Origin: Beijerinckiaceae bacterium
Lineage (GTDB): Bacteria; Pseudomonadota; Alphaproteobacteria; Rhizobiales; Beijerinckiaceae
DNA: 64,000 bases
Assembly: GCA_021324915.1 (NCBI GenBank)
Contig: JAJPIC010000016.1
Coordinates: 36,115-100,114 of the forward strand
Reading direction: 5' to 3'
The position numbers and the translations under genes are program-made. The notes beneath the pieces were generated by a model, which saw nothing but the letters and a program-made list of their open reading frames with translations, searched no databases and had not been told where the DNA came from. This document shows, one piece after another, positions 37,763 through 47,194 of the stretch. Every line of letters begins with the position of its first letter. Position 1 is the first letter of the stretch.

Positions 37763-38956
37763 TCAAATCAAACTGACGAGATCGCCGCCATAACGCGCGA
37801 GGTGCCCGGCGAGCTCGAGCTCCAGGAGAATGGAGCGCACTTCGCGCGCCGGGGCCTCGGCGATCCGCGTGAGTTCGTCGATTGAGATCGGCGCTGGCCC
37901 GAGCAGCGCGACGATTCTGGCGCGTGCCTCGCCAGGATCGGCGGACGTTCCGGGACGGGAGACTGGCGCTGTTTCCGTTTCAAGCGGGGCGCGCGGCGGC
38001 GTACTGATTTCCGGCAGATCGAATTCTTCCCAGAGAGATTCGCCTTCGCTCATTCCCGAACCGAAGTTGGTGCGGGGCGGCATCTCGATCTGGCGCGCCA
38101 AGGCATCGATCACGTCCTGCGCCGAACAACAAAGCGTTGCGCCGTCGCGGATCAATTCATTCGTCCCTTCGGCGCGCGGATCGAGCGGCGAGCCGGGCAC
38201 AGCAAAAACTTCGCGGCCCTGCTCCGCCGCAAAACGCGCCGTGATCAGCGACCCCGAACGGCTCGCTGCTTCGATAACGACTGTGGCTTGCGCGAGACCA
38301 GCAATGATGCGGTTGCGGCGGGGAAAGTCCCTGCCCCGCGCCTCCCAGCCGAACGGCATTTCGCTGATCGCCGCACCGCCTTCGAGCAGACGTTCGAGCT
38401 CCGAGGCATGTTCGGGCGGATAAATTCTATCCTGTCCGCCGGCAAGCACGGCGACGGTTCCCGAGTCGCGCGACGTCTGATGGGCGCGAATATCGATGCC
38501 GCGCGCAAGTCCCGAGACGATGACGAAGCCTGCCTCCGCAAGGCCGCGGACGAGCCGTTCGGTAAAAGCAAGCCCGGCCGCCGAGGCATTGCGCGAGCCG
38601 ACGATTGCGACCGCCGGACGTTTGAAGATGGCGAGTTCGCCTCGGATGGCCACAATGGGCGGCGCCGAATCCGTCTTGCGCAGCAGAAGCGGATAATTTT
38701 CTTCCCCGAGCGCGATGAAACGTGCGCCGCAAGCCGCCGCAGCTTCGAATTCGCGCTCGATCTCGTCTTTGCTGGCAACCCGGACCTGCTTTCCGCCCGG
38801 CGCGAGCCGCGGCAGAGCTTCGAGCGCAGCGCGCGCGCTGCCGAACTTATTGATCAGAGTGCGGAAGGTGCGCGGACCCACCTGCTCGCTGCGCCAGAGG
38901 CGCAGCCAATCGAACCGCTGCGCATCTGAAAGCACAAGGCCCTCTTCGGCGCTCAT
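37763..38956 (-). CDS. dprA: DNA-processing protein DprA
   Basis: A 397-residue protein that loads RecA onto incoming single-stranded DNA during transformation. The start ([11 protein letters not shown]) is the ATG at 38956, overlapping the plsY stop by ATGA; the upstream frame is a shadow. A helical N-terminus is followed by the Rossmann-like core with [22 protein letters not shown] and [23 protein letters not shown]; a winged-helix (DML1-like) C-terminal domain follows. This is the family's common layout. It is last in a plsY-dprA unit. Confidence 0.95.
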   Translation of the reverse strand: MSAEEGLVLSDAQRFDWLRLWRSEQVGPRTFRTLINKFGSARAALEALPRLAPGGKQVRVASKDEIEREFEAAAACGARFIALGEENYPLLLRKTDSAPPIVAIRGELAIFKRPAVAIVGSRNASAAGLAFTERLVRGLAEAGFVIVSGLARGIDIRAHQTSRDSGTVAVLAGGQDRIYPPEHASELERLLEGGAAISEMPFGWEARGRDFPRRNRIIAGLAQATVVIEAASRSGSLITARFAAEQGREVFAVPGSPLDPRAEGTNELIRDGATLCCSAQDVIDALARQIEMPPRTNFGSGMSEGESLWEEFDLPEISTPPRAPLETETAPVSRPGTSADPGEARARIVALLGPAPISIDELTRIAEAPAREVRSILLELELAGHLARYGGDLVSLI

Positions 38957-39540
38957 TGGGCCTTCGCGCCGATCTTCGACTCCGTCCCGCCGATCAGTCG
39001 CGCAATATTGGCGCGATGGGTGAACCAAAGCAGCAGCGTCAGAATGGAAAACAGCGCCGCGACATCGGGATGACCGAAAAGAAGAGCCGCAACCGGCGTA
39101 GCGGCGCTCGCCGTCAAAGCCGCCGCCGAAGAATAGCGGGTAACCGTCGCAACTGCGAGCCACAGGGCGATGAAGACAAGGCCAGCCGGCCAATCGAGCG
39201 CAAGGAGGCAGCCGAGGAAAGTCGCCACTCCCTTCCCGCCTTTGAATTTCAGCCAGATGGGAAAGACGTGACCGACGAAAGCGCCGAATGCTGCGGTAAG
39301 CTGCGGCAGGCCCGGCGCGATGAGCCCCACGATCAGCACGGCGGCGACGCCCTTCAAAGCATCGAAAAGAAGCGTGGCGGCGGCGAGATCCTTGCGGCCG
39401 GTGCGCAGCACGTTGGTCGCCCCGATATTGCCGGACCCTATGGCGCGCAGATCCGCGGTCCCGGCGAGCCGCGTCAGGATGAGCCCGAAAGGGATCGAGC
39501 CGCAGAAATAGCCGAAGACGAGGGCGAGGAAGATGGACAC
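38953..39540 (-). CDS. plsY: Glycerol-3-phosphate acyltransferase PlsY
   Basis: A 195-residue integral membrane enzyme that transfers acyl from acyl-phosphate to glycerol-3-phosphate, starting phospholipid synthesis. The start is GTG (giving [12 protein letters not shown]). Five or so membrane segments are visible. The three conserved motifs are GSIPFG (near the N-terminus), [12 protein letters not shown] and [13 protein letters not shown]. The length fits. It is coupled to dprA by a four-base overlap; this pairing is common in bacteria. Confidence 0.96.
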   Translation of the reverse strand: MSIFLALVFGYFCGSIPFGLILTRLAGTADLRAIGSGNIGATNVLRTGRKDLAAATLLFDALKGVAAVLIVGLIAPGLPQLTAAFGAFVGHVFPIWLKFKGGKGVATFLGCLLALDWPAGLVFIALWLAVATVTRYSSAAALTASAATPVAALLFGHPDVAALFSILTLLLWFTHRANIARLIGGTESKIGAKAQ

Positions 39541-39605
39541 TTGCGAACCGGCCGGAATGCGGCAGGCAAACTAGCCGCCCGGAGGTCGCTCGGCAATGGG
39601 CCCGG

Positions 39606-40097
39606 CTATTTCTCTTCGCCGACGAGGTCCGCGAGCTTTGATTTTTCTTCCTCGCTCAGCGCATTGGCCGGCGGTGCCGTCAGCCGCTGCCGCACAGAGA
39701 GAGCGATGGCGCCCGCGCCGATCAGCAGCAGAAGGAACGGCGCAGTCCAGAGCAAAATCGTCTCTGGCTTGAATGGCGGTTTCAGCAGAATGAAATCGCC
39801 GTAGCGGGCGACGAGATAGGCGCGAATTTGGGAATCGCTCAAACCCTCCAGGATCTTCTGGCGGACGAGGACGCGGATGTCATGTGCGAGCGGGGCTTCC
39901 GATTCATCGATCGATTCGTTCTGACAGACCATGCAGCGCAATTGCGCCGAAAGCGCTTCGGCGCGCGCCTCGAGCTTCGGGTCTCTTAGCATTTCCTCGG
40001 GCGTGACCGCGAAAGCAAGCGTCGGAGCAAGCGCGAGGAAGAGCGCGCATATAATGGCCAGCACCCTTCTCCCGCTCGCGAGAGTCGTGTGGAGCAT
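39606..40097 (-). CDS. ccmH: Cytochrome c maturation protein CcmH
   Basis: A 163-residue thiol-reductase subunit that reduces the CXXC of apocytochrome c for heme attachment. [14 protein letters not shown] carries the redox CXXC. A membrane helix lies in the C-terminal third (about residues 115-135). I start at ATG 40097 because [30 protein letters not shown] forms a normal signal peptide. An ATG at 40208 that overlaps the ccmF stop would give a long basic leader, derived from a GC-rich repeat-like stretch. It is last in ccmI-E-F-H. Confidence 0.92.
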   Translation of the reverse strand: MLHTTLASGRRVLAIICALFLALAPTLAFAVTPEEMLRDPKLEARAEALSAQLRCMVCQNESIDESEAPLAHDIRVLVRQKILEGLSDSQIRAYLVARYGDFILLKPPFKPETILLWTAPFLLLLIGAGAIALSVRQRLTAPPANALSEEEKSKLADLVGEEK

Positions 40098-40204
40098 GAG
40101 CGACGAGGCTGCCCGAAGACGGCGCCATCCCTCGTATGGTCGCCTCCGCCGACGACCTTCTCCCCTAAAGAGGAGACGGAAGATCCTGCTCCTCACGCGC
40201 CACA

Positions 40205-42190
40205 TCATTCCGCCGCTTGCGGTGCGACCGCGATCCTGCGCACGCGTCGCGCCACGCCGATTCTGAGCCGCCGGTCGCTCAACGAGCATAGCCCGCCAAG
40301 CGCCATGACGATGGCGCCGAACCAGATGAGGGTCACGAGCGGTTTCCAGTAGAGCCGCGCATCGACGGTGCCTGCCGCCTCGCCTTTGCTGATCCCGAGA
40401 TAGATTTGGCCGAAATCGACCGTCTTGATGGCAGCTTCCGCGCGGCTCATCTGCCGCACGGGATAATAGCGCACTGCCGGATCGAGCTCGGCGATTTCGG
40501 CGCCGCCGGAACGCACCGCCATGTGCGCGGCGGTCGCCGTATAGTCCGGGCCGGTCTGCGGACCGATGCTTTCGAGCACGATCTCATAAGGGCCGACTTG
40601 CGCGACATCGCCCGGTTTCATTGTAAGGATCTTCTGCGCGCCCCAGCCCACTCCCGCAAGACCGAGCAGCGTAAGTCCGATCCCGGCATGCGCGAGCGCC
40701 GTGCCATAGGCGGAGCGCGGCAGGCCGAAGGCATTGGCGAAGACTTGGCTGCCCTTGAGCAGAGCGGCACGGCGGAAGATCCGGGTGGCGAGGTCGGAAA
40801 AGGCGCCGAGGATTGTATAGATCGCAAGCCCGGCGAGCAGAATCGAAATCGCCGGGCCGCCGCGCAAGGCGACGAGCAACAGCATCACGCCGAGCCCGCA
40901 GGCGAAGGCGAAGAAAAGCCTTTGCAGCGAACCTAGCAGATCGCCGCGCTTCCAGGCGAGTGTCTGAGCGATCGGCATCAAAAGGCAGAGCGGCAGGAAG
41001 AGCGGCACGAATGTCGCGTTGAAGAACGGCGGACCCACAGAGATCTTTGCACCGGTCAGGGCCTCGAGCGCGAGCGGATAGAGCGTCCCGATAAACACGG
41101 TCGCGCAGCAGGTCGAGAGCACGAGATTGTTGAGAACGAGCGCGCCCTCGCGCGAAATCGGCGCGAAAAAGCCGCCAGGCTTCAAGGAATTGGCGCGCAG
41201 CGCGAACAGCAGAAGCGCGCCGCCGATGAAGAACACGAGAATGGCCAGAATGAAGACGCCGCGACGCGGATCGTTGGCGAATGCATGGACCGACGTCAGC
41301 ACGCCCGAGCGCACGATGAACGTGCCGATAAGGGAGAGCGAGAACGCGAGAATAGCGAGAAAGATCGTCCAGACCTTCAGGGCTTCGCGCTTCTCCATCA
41401 CGGTTGTCGAATGAAGCAGCGCGGTCGCAGCGAGCCAAGGCATCAGCGAGGCATTCTCGACCGGGTCCCAGAACCAGAAGCCGCCCCAGCCAAGCGTGTA
41501 ATAGGCCCAATAGGAGCCCATCGCGATGCCGAGTGTGAGGAAGATCCAGGCGATCAAGATCCAAGGCCGCACAAGCCGCGCCCAGACCGCATCGATGCGC
41601 CCGCAGATCAGAGCAGCCGCGGCGAAAGAAAAAGTGATCGAGAGGCCGACATAGCCGAGATAGAGCAGCGGCGGATGGATCGCCAAGCCGGGATCCTGCA
41701 GCAGCGGGTTGAGGCCCATTCCGTCCATCGGCGGATTGGCGATCCGCGCGAAAGGATTGGAGGTCAGGAGGATGAAGAGCAGAAAGGCCGCACCGATCCA
41801 GGATTGGACCGCGAGCACTGCCGCATGAATGTCGCGCGGCATGGCTCGCCCCGAGACCGCCACCGCAGCCCCGAAGAGCGACAGGATCAGGACCCAGAGC
41901 AACATGGAGCCTTCATGATCGCCCCACACGCCGGTGATCTTATAGAGCAGCGGCTTCGTCGAATGGGAATTCTCGACGACATTGACGAGCGAGAAATCGG
42001 ACGTCAGATGCGCATAGATCAAAGCCGCATAGGAGATCACGACCAAAAAGAATCCGGCGAGCGCGACTGAAGGGGCGACCTGCATCAGCCGGTCGTCGCG
42101 TGAGACGACGCCCCACAGCGGAACGCAAGCATTGACGAAGGCGAGCGCCAGCGCCAGCACGAGGGCGAAATGGCCCGTTTCAACGATCAA
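40205..42190 (-). CDS. ccmF: Heme lyase CcmF
   Basis: A 661-residue polytopic membrane protein that attaches heme to apocytochrome c. I place the start at TTG 42190 (TTGA overlap with the ccmE stop), giving MIVETGHFALVLALALAF, which matches typical CcmF N-termini; the frame continues to 42226. The tryptophan-rich heme-handling motif WGGFWFWDPVENASLMPWL (about residue 230) is present. The length is typical. It follows ccmE and precedes ccmH; all junctions are overlaps, so one mRNA is likely. Confidence 0.96.
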   Translation of the reverse strand: MIVETGHFALVLALALAFVNACVPLWGVVSRDDRLMQVAPSVALAGFFLVVISYAALIYAHLTSDFSLVNVVENSHSTKPLLYKITGVWGDHEGSMLLWVLILSLFGAAVAVSGRAMPRDIHAAVLAVQSWIGAAFLLFILLTSNPFARIANPPMDGMGLNPLLQDPGLAIHPPLLYLGYVGLSITFSFAAAALICGRIDAVWARLVRPWILIAWIFLTLGIAMGSYWAYYTLGWGGFWFWDPVENASLMPWLAATALLHSTTVMEKREALKVWTIFLAILAFSLSLIGTFIVRSGVLTSVHAFANDPRRGVFILAILVFFIGGALLLFALRANSLKPGGFFAPISREGALVLNNLVLSTCCATVFIGTLYPLALEALTGAKISVGPPFFNATFVPLFLPLCLLMPIAQTLAWKRGDLLGSLQRLFFAFACGLGVMLLLVALRGGPAISILLAGLAIYTILGAFSDLATRIFRRAALLKGSQVFANAFGLPRSAYGTALAHAGIGLTLLGLAGVGWGAQKILTMKPGDVAQVGPYEIVLESIGPQTGPDYTATAAHMAVRSGGAEIAELDPAVRYYPVRQMSRAEAAIKTVDFGQIYLGISKGEAAGTVDARLYWKPLVTLIWFGAIVMALGGLCSLSDRRLRIGVARRVRRIAVAPQAAE

Positions 42191-42639
42191 GATCCGCCTC
42201 CCATGCTGCCGGCGCTCTCCTGCCACCGGCCCGCCTTCTTCAGAGCATCGACGACTTCCCGCGGCATATAGCGCTCGTCATGCTTGGCGAGAACCGCGTT
42301 CGCATTCAGGCCGGTGGCGCCGAGCACACCTTCGACAACGACCCCCTGGCCTTCTCTAAAGAGATCCGGCAGCGCGCCCGTATAGGCGACGGCCACGTCA
42401 TTCTTGCCGTCGGTCACCACGAAATGCACGTCCGTGCCGTCGCGCACCACGGAGCCTTGCTTGACGAGGCCGCCGATGCGCAACCGCGTGCCCGGCGCGA
42501 TATGCTCTGCGACGATCTCGCTCGGCGCTTTGAAGAGGCTGATGCTGCCGCGCAGGCCAAACAGAACGAGGCCAACGGCAACGCCGGCGAGCGCTATCGA
42601 CGTCAGAACAAGCGCAAGTCTTTTTCTTCTGCGCGTCAT
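42187..42639 (-). CDS. ccmE: Heme chaperone CcmE
   Basis: A 150-residue periplasmic chaperone anchored by an N-terminal helix (about 7-29). The heme-binding motif LAKHDERYMP has His120 (covalent heme) and Tyr124. The beta-barrel domain (about 45-125) has the OB-fold pattern. It hands heme from the CcmABCD side to CcmF. ATGA overlap with ccmI and TTGA with ccmF show tight coupling. Confidence 0.97.
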   Translation of the reverse strand: MTRRRKRLALVLTSIALAGVAVGLVLFGLRGSISLFKAPSEIVAEHIAPGTRLRIGGLVKQGSVVRDGTDVHFVVTDGKNDVAVAYTGALPDLFREGQGVVVEGVLGATGLNANAVLAKHDERYMPREVVDALKKAGRWQESAGSMGGGS

Positions 42640-43727
42640 GAATCGAGCCCGAGTTCACGCGCGAGCGCATCGATACGGGCTTTTGCGGCCGGATCGGCGT
42701 TGAAATCGTGCCGTGCGGTCGCCAAGGCCGCGCGTGCCTTGTCGATTTCGTTCATCACCTTGTAGGCGCGAACGAGCTTGAGCCAGCCTTCGATGTCCTG
42801 CCCGTTCTCGGCAAGCCGCGCCGCGAGACGATCGACCATGGCGTGGATCGCCGCCTGCTGTTCGGCGGGAGGCAGAGCGGCAATCGCGCCGGCTTGATCG
42901 GGGCTCGCATTCTGGTTCGACAAGACCGCAAGGCGGCCCTCGAGGTCGCTACGCCAGGGCGCGTTGGGGGGAGATTGCGCCAGAAGCTTTTCCCAATATT
43001 GGCGTGCCGAGGCTTTGTCACCCTCCTGCGATGCGGCGAGCCCCAGATAAAAGAGTGCCTTGGGCTCTGGTCCTTTGGCGATCGCTTGTTCGAATTGCTT
43101 GCGCGCCGCTTCGTTCACCATGCCGTTGTTGGCGAAGACGAGCGTCTCGCCATATGCCGTCAGGCGCTCAGGTGTCACGCCGAGCTTTTGCAGCGCCATC
43201 TGCGCAGCATGGACGGCATCCTGCATGCGGCCGAGGTGCAGATAGGCAGGCACGAGGACTTCATAGCCGCGCCCGTCTTCCGGATGTTGCGCGAGGTGCG
43301 CCTCAACTCGCGCAATCGCCGCATTGATGTCGAGCGAAGCGGCGGGCGCATTGAGGCGCGCTTCGAGCGGCTCGTCCGGCCAATTGGGATGGCCGAGCGC
43401 TCCGTAAAGGCCGAGCCCCAGAGCCGGAATGAAAACGAGCGCCAGGAGCGCGGCAATTCGCGGCCGCCACGGATTGGGCCGCGTGGGTTTGGTTGCGGCT
43501 TGGTCTTTTTCGGCCGCGGCAAGCAATTGGCGTGCGGCCTCTGTCTTGGCGGCTTCCGCGTCTTGCGGCGAAATCGCCGCAAGCTCGGCGTCCCGCGCGA
43601 TCTCATCGAGCTTTGCCCGATAGAAGGCAACATCGGGCGAGGTTTCCTTCGCGAGCGGCTTGGCCAAGGGCCAGAGGACGGCGAAGATCGCAAGACCCGT
43701 CAAAAGCGCGAATATGGCCCAGAGCAT
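42636..43727 (-). CDS. ccmI: Cytochrome c biogenesis protein CcmI (CycH)
   Basis: A 363-residue apocytochrome chaperone. The N-terminus has two membrane segments (about 1-22 and 95-115, MLWAIFALLTGLAIFAVLWPL first). The C-terminal part has TPR-like repeats (about 150-330). It holds the apocytochrome c for CcmF/CcmH. The start is ATG 43727 with AAGGAACC upstream. It is the first gene of the ccmI-E-F-H operon; ccmABCD and ccmG are not here. Confidence 0.93.
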   Translation of the reverse strand: MLWAIFALLTGLAIFAVLWPLAKPLAKETSPDVAFYRAKLDEIARDAELAAISPQDAEAAKTEAARQLLAAAEKDQAATKPTRPNPWRPRIAALLALVFIPALGLGLYGALGHPNWPDEPLEARLNAPAASLDINAAIARVEAHLAQHPEDGRGYEVLVPAYLHLGRMQDAVHAAQMALQKLGVTPERLTAYGETLVFANNGMVNEAARKQFEQAIAKGPEPKALFYLGLAASQEGDKASARQYWEKLLAQSPPNAPWRSDLEGRLAVLSNQNASPDQAGAIAALPPAEQQAAIHAMVDRLAARLAENGQDIEGWLKLVRAYKVMNEIDKARAALATARHDFNADPAAKARIDALARELGLDS

Positions 43728-43952
43728 GCGGTTCCTTGGCGTTCCACCCGATAAATAGGCTCGGACTGATTACTTAATTTTGCCCGCCATTTGCCCAACC
43801 GACCCGCCCGCCGAAAACTTGCGTCACCTCTAGATCATTTCCCGCCGAAGGGGAAAGCATTTCAAGGGTTTTCGCCACCCTGAACATAGGGCGATTCAAC
43901 GCAGAGTCTCGGGCGCGGGCGGCGGGCCGGGGCGGAATTTCGAACTTGTGGC

Positions 43953-45344
43953 TCAGGCCGCCGCAGGCAATTCGAGCTCGGCGCGCAGGCCTCCCATGGG
44001 ACTGGCGTCAAGCTTCAGTGCACCGCCATAGAGCGCGGCGAGATCGACAACGATCGAAAGGCCGAGGCCGGAGCCGGGACGCGTCTCGTCGAGCCGCCGG
44101 CCGCGCCGCACGGCAGCTTCGCGCAATTCCGGCGCAAGCCCGACGCCGTCGTCGTCGATCGTGACGCGGAAGCTGTGCGCGCCGTTGGGATCGCCGGCAA
44201 TCGGCGCAATGTCGATCGTCACCGAATGGCGCGCCCATTTGCCGGCATTATCGACGAGATTGCCGATCATTTCTTCGAGGTCCTGGCGCTCGCCCTTGAA
44301 CCTGACGCGGCCTTCGACCGACACCGTGAACGTAATGCCACGGTCGCGATAGATCTTCTCGAAGGTGCGCACGAGCGCGGCCGTGACATGGGCGACGTCC
44401 GCCATAGTCCCGAGCGCTCCGACGCGCACGGCGGCGCGTGCGCGGTCGAGATAATAAGTGACCTGGTCGCGCATGATCGCCGCCTGTTCGCGAACCTTGG
44501 CGGCGAGCGAACCCTTGTCGAGCGACGCCTCGTTGATGATGACGCTGAGCGGGGTCTTGAGCGCATGGGCGAGATTGCCGACCTGCGTGCGGGCGCGCTC
44601 GACGATCTCGCGATTGGCGGCGAGCAGAAGATTGAGCTCGGAGGCGAGCGGCGCGATATCGGGCGGAAAGTCGCCGGCTATTTTCTCGCCCTCGCCGCGG
44701 CGGATCGCGGCGACGGCTTCCTGCAGGCGGCGCAAAGGCTCGAGGCCGTAGCGCAATTGCAACGCAGTCGAGCCGACGAGCGCCGCCGCCAGCAAGGTGA
44801 AGGTGATGACGAGCGCGATTTCGAACCCGGCGATCTCCGATTCCATCCCTGCCGTCGTCGCGGCGACCTGCACCAGATAGACGCCCTGATCTCCGACATC
44901 GATGACACGTTCGATCATCCGCAGGCGCCGGTCGTCCGGGCCCTTGATATAGCCTCTGCGCGAGCCGCCGATTCCGGCAGGCACCCCCATGTCGGCGAGC
45001 TTCGGCAGCCGTGCCGCGAAGAGCGAGCGCGAGCTCTTGATGTCGGGATGATCGTCGTCGACACGGGTGATTTGCCAATACCAGCCCGAATAGGCGATCT
45101 CGAACTGCGGCTCGCCGACGTCGAACGGCTCGGAGCCGGTCTTGTTCTCTTCCGAGGGGGAGGCAATGTCGGCGACGAGCGCGCGCAAATAGACGCCGAG
45201 CCGGTCATCGAAGCGCGATTCCGCTTCCTTTCGATAGAGGGCCGAGAGGCCGATACCGGCAACCAGCAGGATCGCCGTCGAGAGCACTGCGGCGGAGAAG
45301 AAGAGCCGCGCGGCGATCGACCATGTCCGCGGATCGGCGCGCAT
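43953..45344 (-). CDS. Membrane sensor histidine kinase (FeuQ/PhoQ-like)
   Basis: A 463-residue kinase: helix 1 (about 10-33), a periplasmic sensing domain (about 35-165), helix 2 (about 170-195), HAMP, then the kinase core. The phosphoacceptor is in LAHALKTPLSV (His near 260). The ATPase motifs include NLVDNAGKWAR and DDDGVGLAPELRE. The start is the ATG one base after the response regulator stop. In rhizobia the closest kinase of this layout is FeuQ, which with FeuP controls cyclic beta-glucan export; that link to the opg genes here is inference. The signal is unknown. Confidence 0.93.
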   Translation of the reverse strand: MRADPRTWSIAARLFFSAAVLSTAILLVAGIGLSALYRKEAESRFDDRLGVYLRALVADIASPSEENKTGSEPFDVGEPQFEIAYSGWYWQITRVDDDHPDIKSSRSLFAARLPKLADMGVPAGIGGSRRGYIKGPDDRRLRMIERVIDVGDQGVYLVQVAATTAGMESEIAGFEIALVITFTLLAAALVGSTALQLRYGLEPLRRLQEAVAAIRRGEGEKIAGDFPPDIAPLASELNLLLAANREIVERARTQVGNLAHALKTPLSVIINEASLDKGSLAAKVREQAAIMRDQVTYYLDRARAAVRVGALGTMADVAHVTAALVRTFEKIYRDRGITFTVSVEGRVRFKGERQDLEEMIGNLVDNAGKWARHSVTIDIAPIAGDPNGAHSFRVTIDDDGVGLAPELREAAVRRGRRLDETRPGSGLGLSIVVDLAALYGGALKLDASPMGGLRAELELPAAA

Positions 45345-45345
45345 C

Positions 45346-46032
45346 TTACGAATGATCGGAGGCAACCTTGGCTTCCGGCTCTGCGACGACATAACCGAGC
45401 CCACGCATGGTCTTGATGATGTCGATACCGAGCTTCTTGCGCAATCGCCCGACGAAGACTTCGATCGTATTGGAATCGCGATCGAAATCCTGATCGTAAA
45501 GATGTTCGACGAGCTCGCTGCGGGAGACGACCCGGCCGGCATGATGCATCAGATAGGAAAGCAGGCGGTATTCATGCGAGGTAAGCTTGACGGCATTTCC
45601 ATCGACGAAGACCCGCCCGGCCCGCGTGTCGAGGCGGACGGGGCCGCAGACAAGCTCGCTCGTCGCATGTCCCGTGGCGCGGCGCAGCAAAGCGCGAATC
45701 CGCGCCAGCACCTCCTCGATATGGAAGGGTTTTGCGACGTAATCGTCCGCCCCGACGTCGAAGCCCTGAACTTTGTCGCTCCAGCGGTCGCGCGCCGTCA
45801 GGATCAGAACAGGCATGCTGCGTCCGGCCCGGCGCCAATCGCTCAATACGGTAATCCCGTCCTTTTTCGGCAGGCCGAGGTCGAGAACCACGGCGTCATA
45901 GGATTCGGTATCGCCGAGAAACCAGCCCTCCTCCCCGTCATAGGCGCGGTCCACCGCATAACCGGCTTCGCCGAGCGCGGCGGAAATCTGCCGATTGAGG
46001 TCCCTATCGTCTTCCACCACCAGCAAGCGCAA
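45346..46032 (-). CDS. OmpR-family response regulator (FeuP/PhoP-like)
   Basis: A 228-residue response regulator with a receiver domain (acidic pocket Asp8/Asp9, phospho-acceptor Asp51, Lys in AKPF) and a winged-helix DNA-binding domain (about 130-220, RVVSRSELVEHLYDQD). The start is TTG, with GGAG eight bases upstream. The sequence is like rhizobial FeuP. It is one base from the kinase gene and 10 bases after a PepSY protein gene, so the three form one operon. Targets are unknown. Confidence 0.94.
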   Translation of the reverse strand: MRLLVVEDDRDLNRQISAALGEAGYAVDRAYDGEEGWFLGDTESYDAVVLDLGLPKKDGITVLSDWRRAGRSMPVLILTARDRWSDKVQGFDVGADDYVAKPFHIEEVLARIRALLRRATGHATSELVCGPVRLDTRAGRVFVDGNAVKLTSHEYRLLSYLMHHAGRVVSRSELVEHLYDQDFDRDSNTIEVFVGRLRKKLGIDIIKTMRGLGYVVAEPEAKVASDHS

Positions 46033-46042
46033 GGCTTGACTC

Positions 46043-46363
46043 CTATTTGGCGTTCTTGGCGCCGATCATCTGTCCCGTCCCGGCGTTCATGAACACGTGG
46101 ATAACGCGCCCATCGCGGCGCAACAGGGTTATTTCATAGACGAAGGCTTCCTTCCACCGGCAGAGCTTGGCCCCGATCGCCTCGGCCTGGAAACGGGCGG
46201 CGGCGCTGGTCATCAGGCGAAAAGGCGCCTGCAGCTTGTGGGCGGCGACCCGCTCGCGGGTTTGCGCCGCCGAATAGCACTCGTGTTCCGGAGCCGGCGA
46301 GGCGGCCATGGCCGGAAAGGCAGCGACCAAATTCAGAGCCAGAACAAGGCCGGCGTTCCGCAT
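46043..46363 (-). CDS. Secreted PepSY-domain protein, first gene of a two-component operon
   Basis: A 106-residue exported protein. The start at ATG 46363 has GAGG eight bases upstream; earlier in-frame ATGs lack support. MRNAGLVLALNLVAAFPAMA is a Sec signal peptide. The C-terminal half (VYEITLLRRDGRVIHVFMNAGTGQMIG) is the PepSY fold that binds peptides or inhibits proteases. Two cysteines (HECYS and AKLCRW) may form a disulfide. Being 10 bases before the response regulator and coupled to the kinase, it may tune the kinase or its periplasmic signal. The function is predicted, not known. Confidence 0.85.
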   Translation of the reverse strand: MRNAGLVLALNLVAAFPAMAASPAPEHECYSAAQTRERVAAHKLQAPFRLMTSAAARFQAEAIGAKLCRWKEAFVYEITLLRRDGRVIHVFMNAGTGQMIGAKNAK

Positions 46364-46626
46364 TTTTCGAGCCTCGCGGCCAGCCGCTGAACGCGCCATG
46401 AATATCGGCTCGGCCAACCGACCTATACTGGCGAGCTTTAGATTTGGAAAGCGCGCCGGCGCGGGCGCCCACCGCCGATTATGGGCACGCGCTCGTCCCG
46501 CTTCACCCTCTGCCGCCCCGCCGCGCCGCAATTGCCCTGAGATTGCGGGATGCGCGTAACTATTGGGAAATGCTCATTCGTTAGAATGTTCTGAACAAGT
46601 GCGGAACGCGGATCAAGACATTCGAG

Positions 46627-47193
46627 ATGCGGGCCATCACGAAGATTTGGCGGCGGATTTTTACCTGTGGCGCGGATCGCTCCCCGCCGCGCGATTTCCT
46701 GCGTTCTCAAGACGGCGCGAGCGCGGTCGAGTTCGGGATGATCGCGCTGCCTTTCATCGCGATCATTTTTGCGACGCTGCAAGCGGCCATACTTCTCATG
46801 GCGCAAGAATATCTCGAGACCGCGGTTGAAAAGGCCGGGCGCCTCGTCCTGACGGGGCAAGCGCAGAGCAATGGCTGGACGCAGGCTCAGTTCAAGCAGC
46901 AGGTCTGCAATTTTCTTCCGGTCCTGTTCAACTGCAATAGCCTGATGGTCAATATGCAGACGGCGACCACGTTTTCAAATGCCAATACTTCGTCGCCCTC
47001 GGTGACCTTCAATTCGAGCGGCTCGGTGAGCAATCAATGGACCTATCAGCCCGGCAATCCGGGCGACATCGTGGTGCTTCAGGTGATGTATCAGTGGCCG
47101 GTATTCGCGAGCCTGCTCGGCTTCAATCTCGCGAATTTATCGAACGGCAATCACCTTCTGATCGCAACTTCGGTTTTCAAGAACGAGCCTTAA
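46627..47193 (+). CDS. TadE-like pilus assembly / pseudopilin-like protein
   Basis: A 188-residue protein of the TadE family. The prepilin-like segment is DGASAVEFGMIALPFIAIIF (about 29-48), with Glu35 and a hydrophobic helix to about 57. The rest is exported and rich in Ser, Asn and Thr, with Cys residues at FCN and NCN-like positions (for example LFNCNS). TadE proteins act as minor pseudopilins in Flp pilus assembly. The next gene starts one base after it, so they are co-transcribed. No Tad motor or secretin is in the window. Confidence 0.85.
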   Translation: MRAITKIWRRIFTCGADRSPPRDFLRSQDGASAVEFGMIALPFIAIIFATLQAAILLMAQEYLETAVEKAGRLVLTGQAQSNGWTQAQFKQQVCNFLPVLFNCNSLMVNMQTATTFSNANTSSPSVTFNSSGSVSNQWTYQPGNPGDIVVLQVMYQWPVFASLLGFNLANLSNGNHLLIATSVFKNEP

Positions 47194-47194
47194 G

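Noticed and set aside
46580..46596. GTTAGAATGTTCTGAAC as a third iron box
   Set aside because: The half-sites are spaced by two bases rather than three and the right arm has a mismatch (TTCTGA). It lies before a TadE-like gene with no iron link, so I do not call it.
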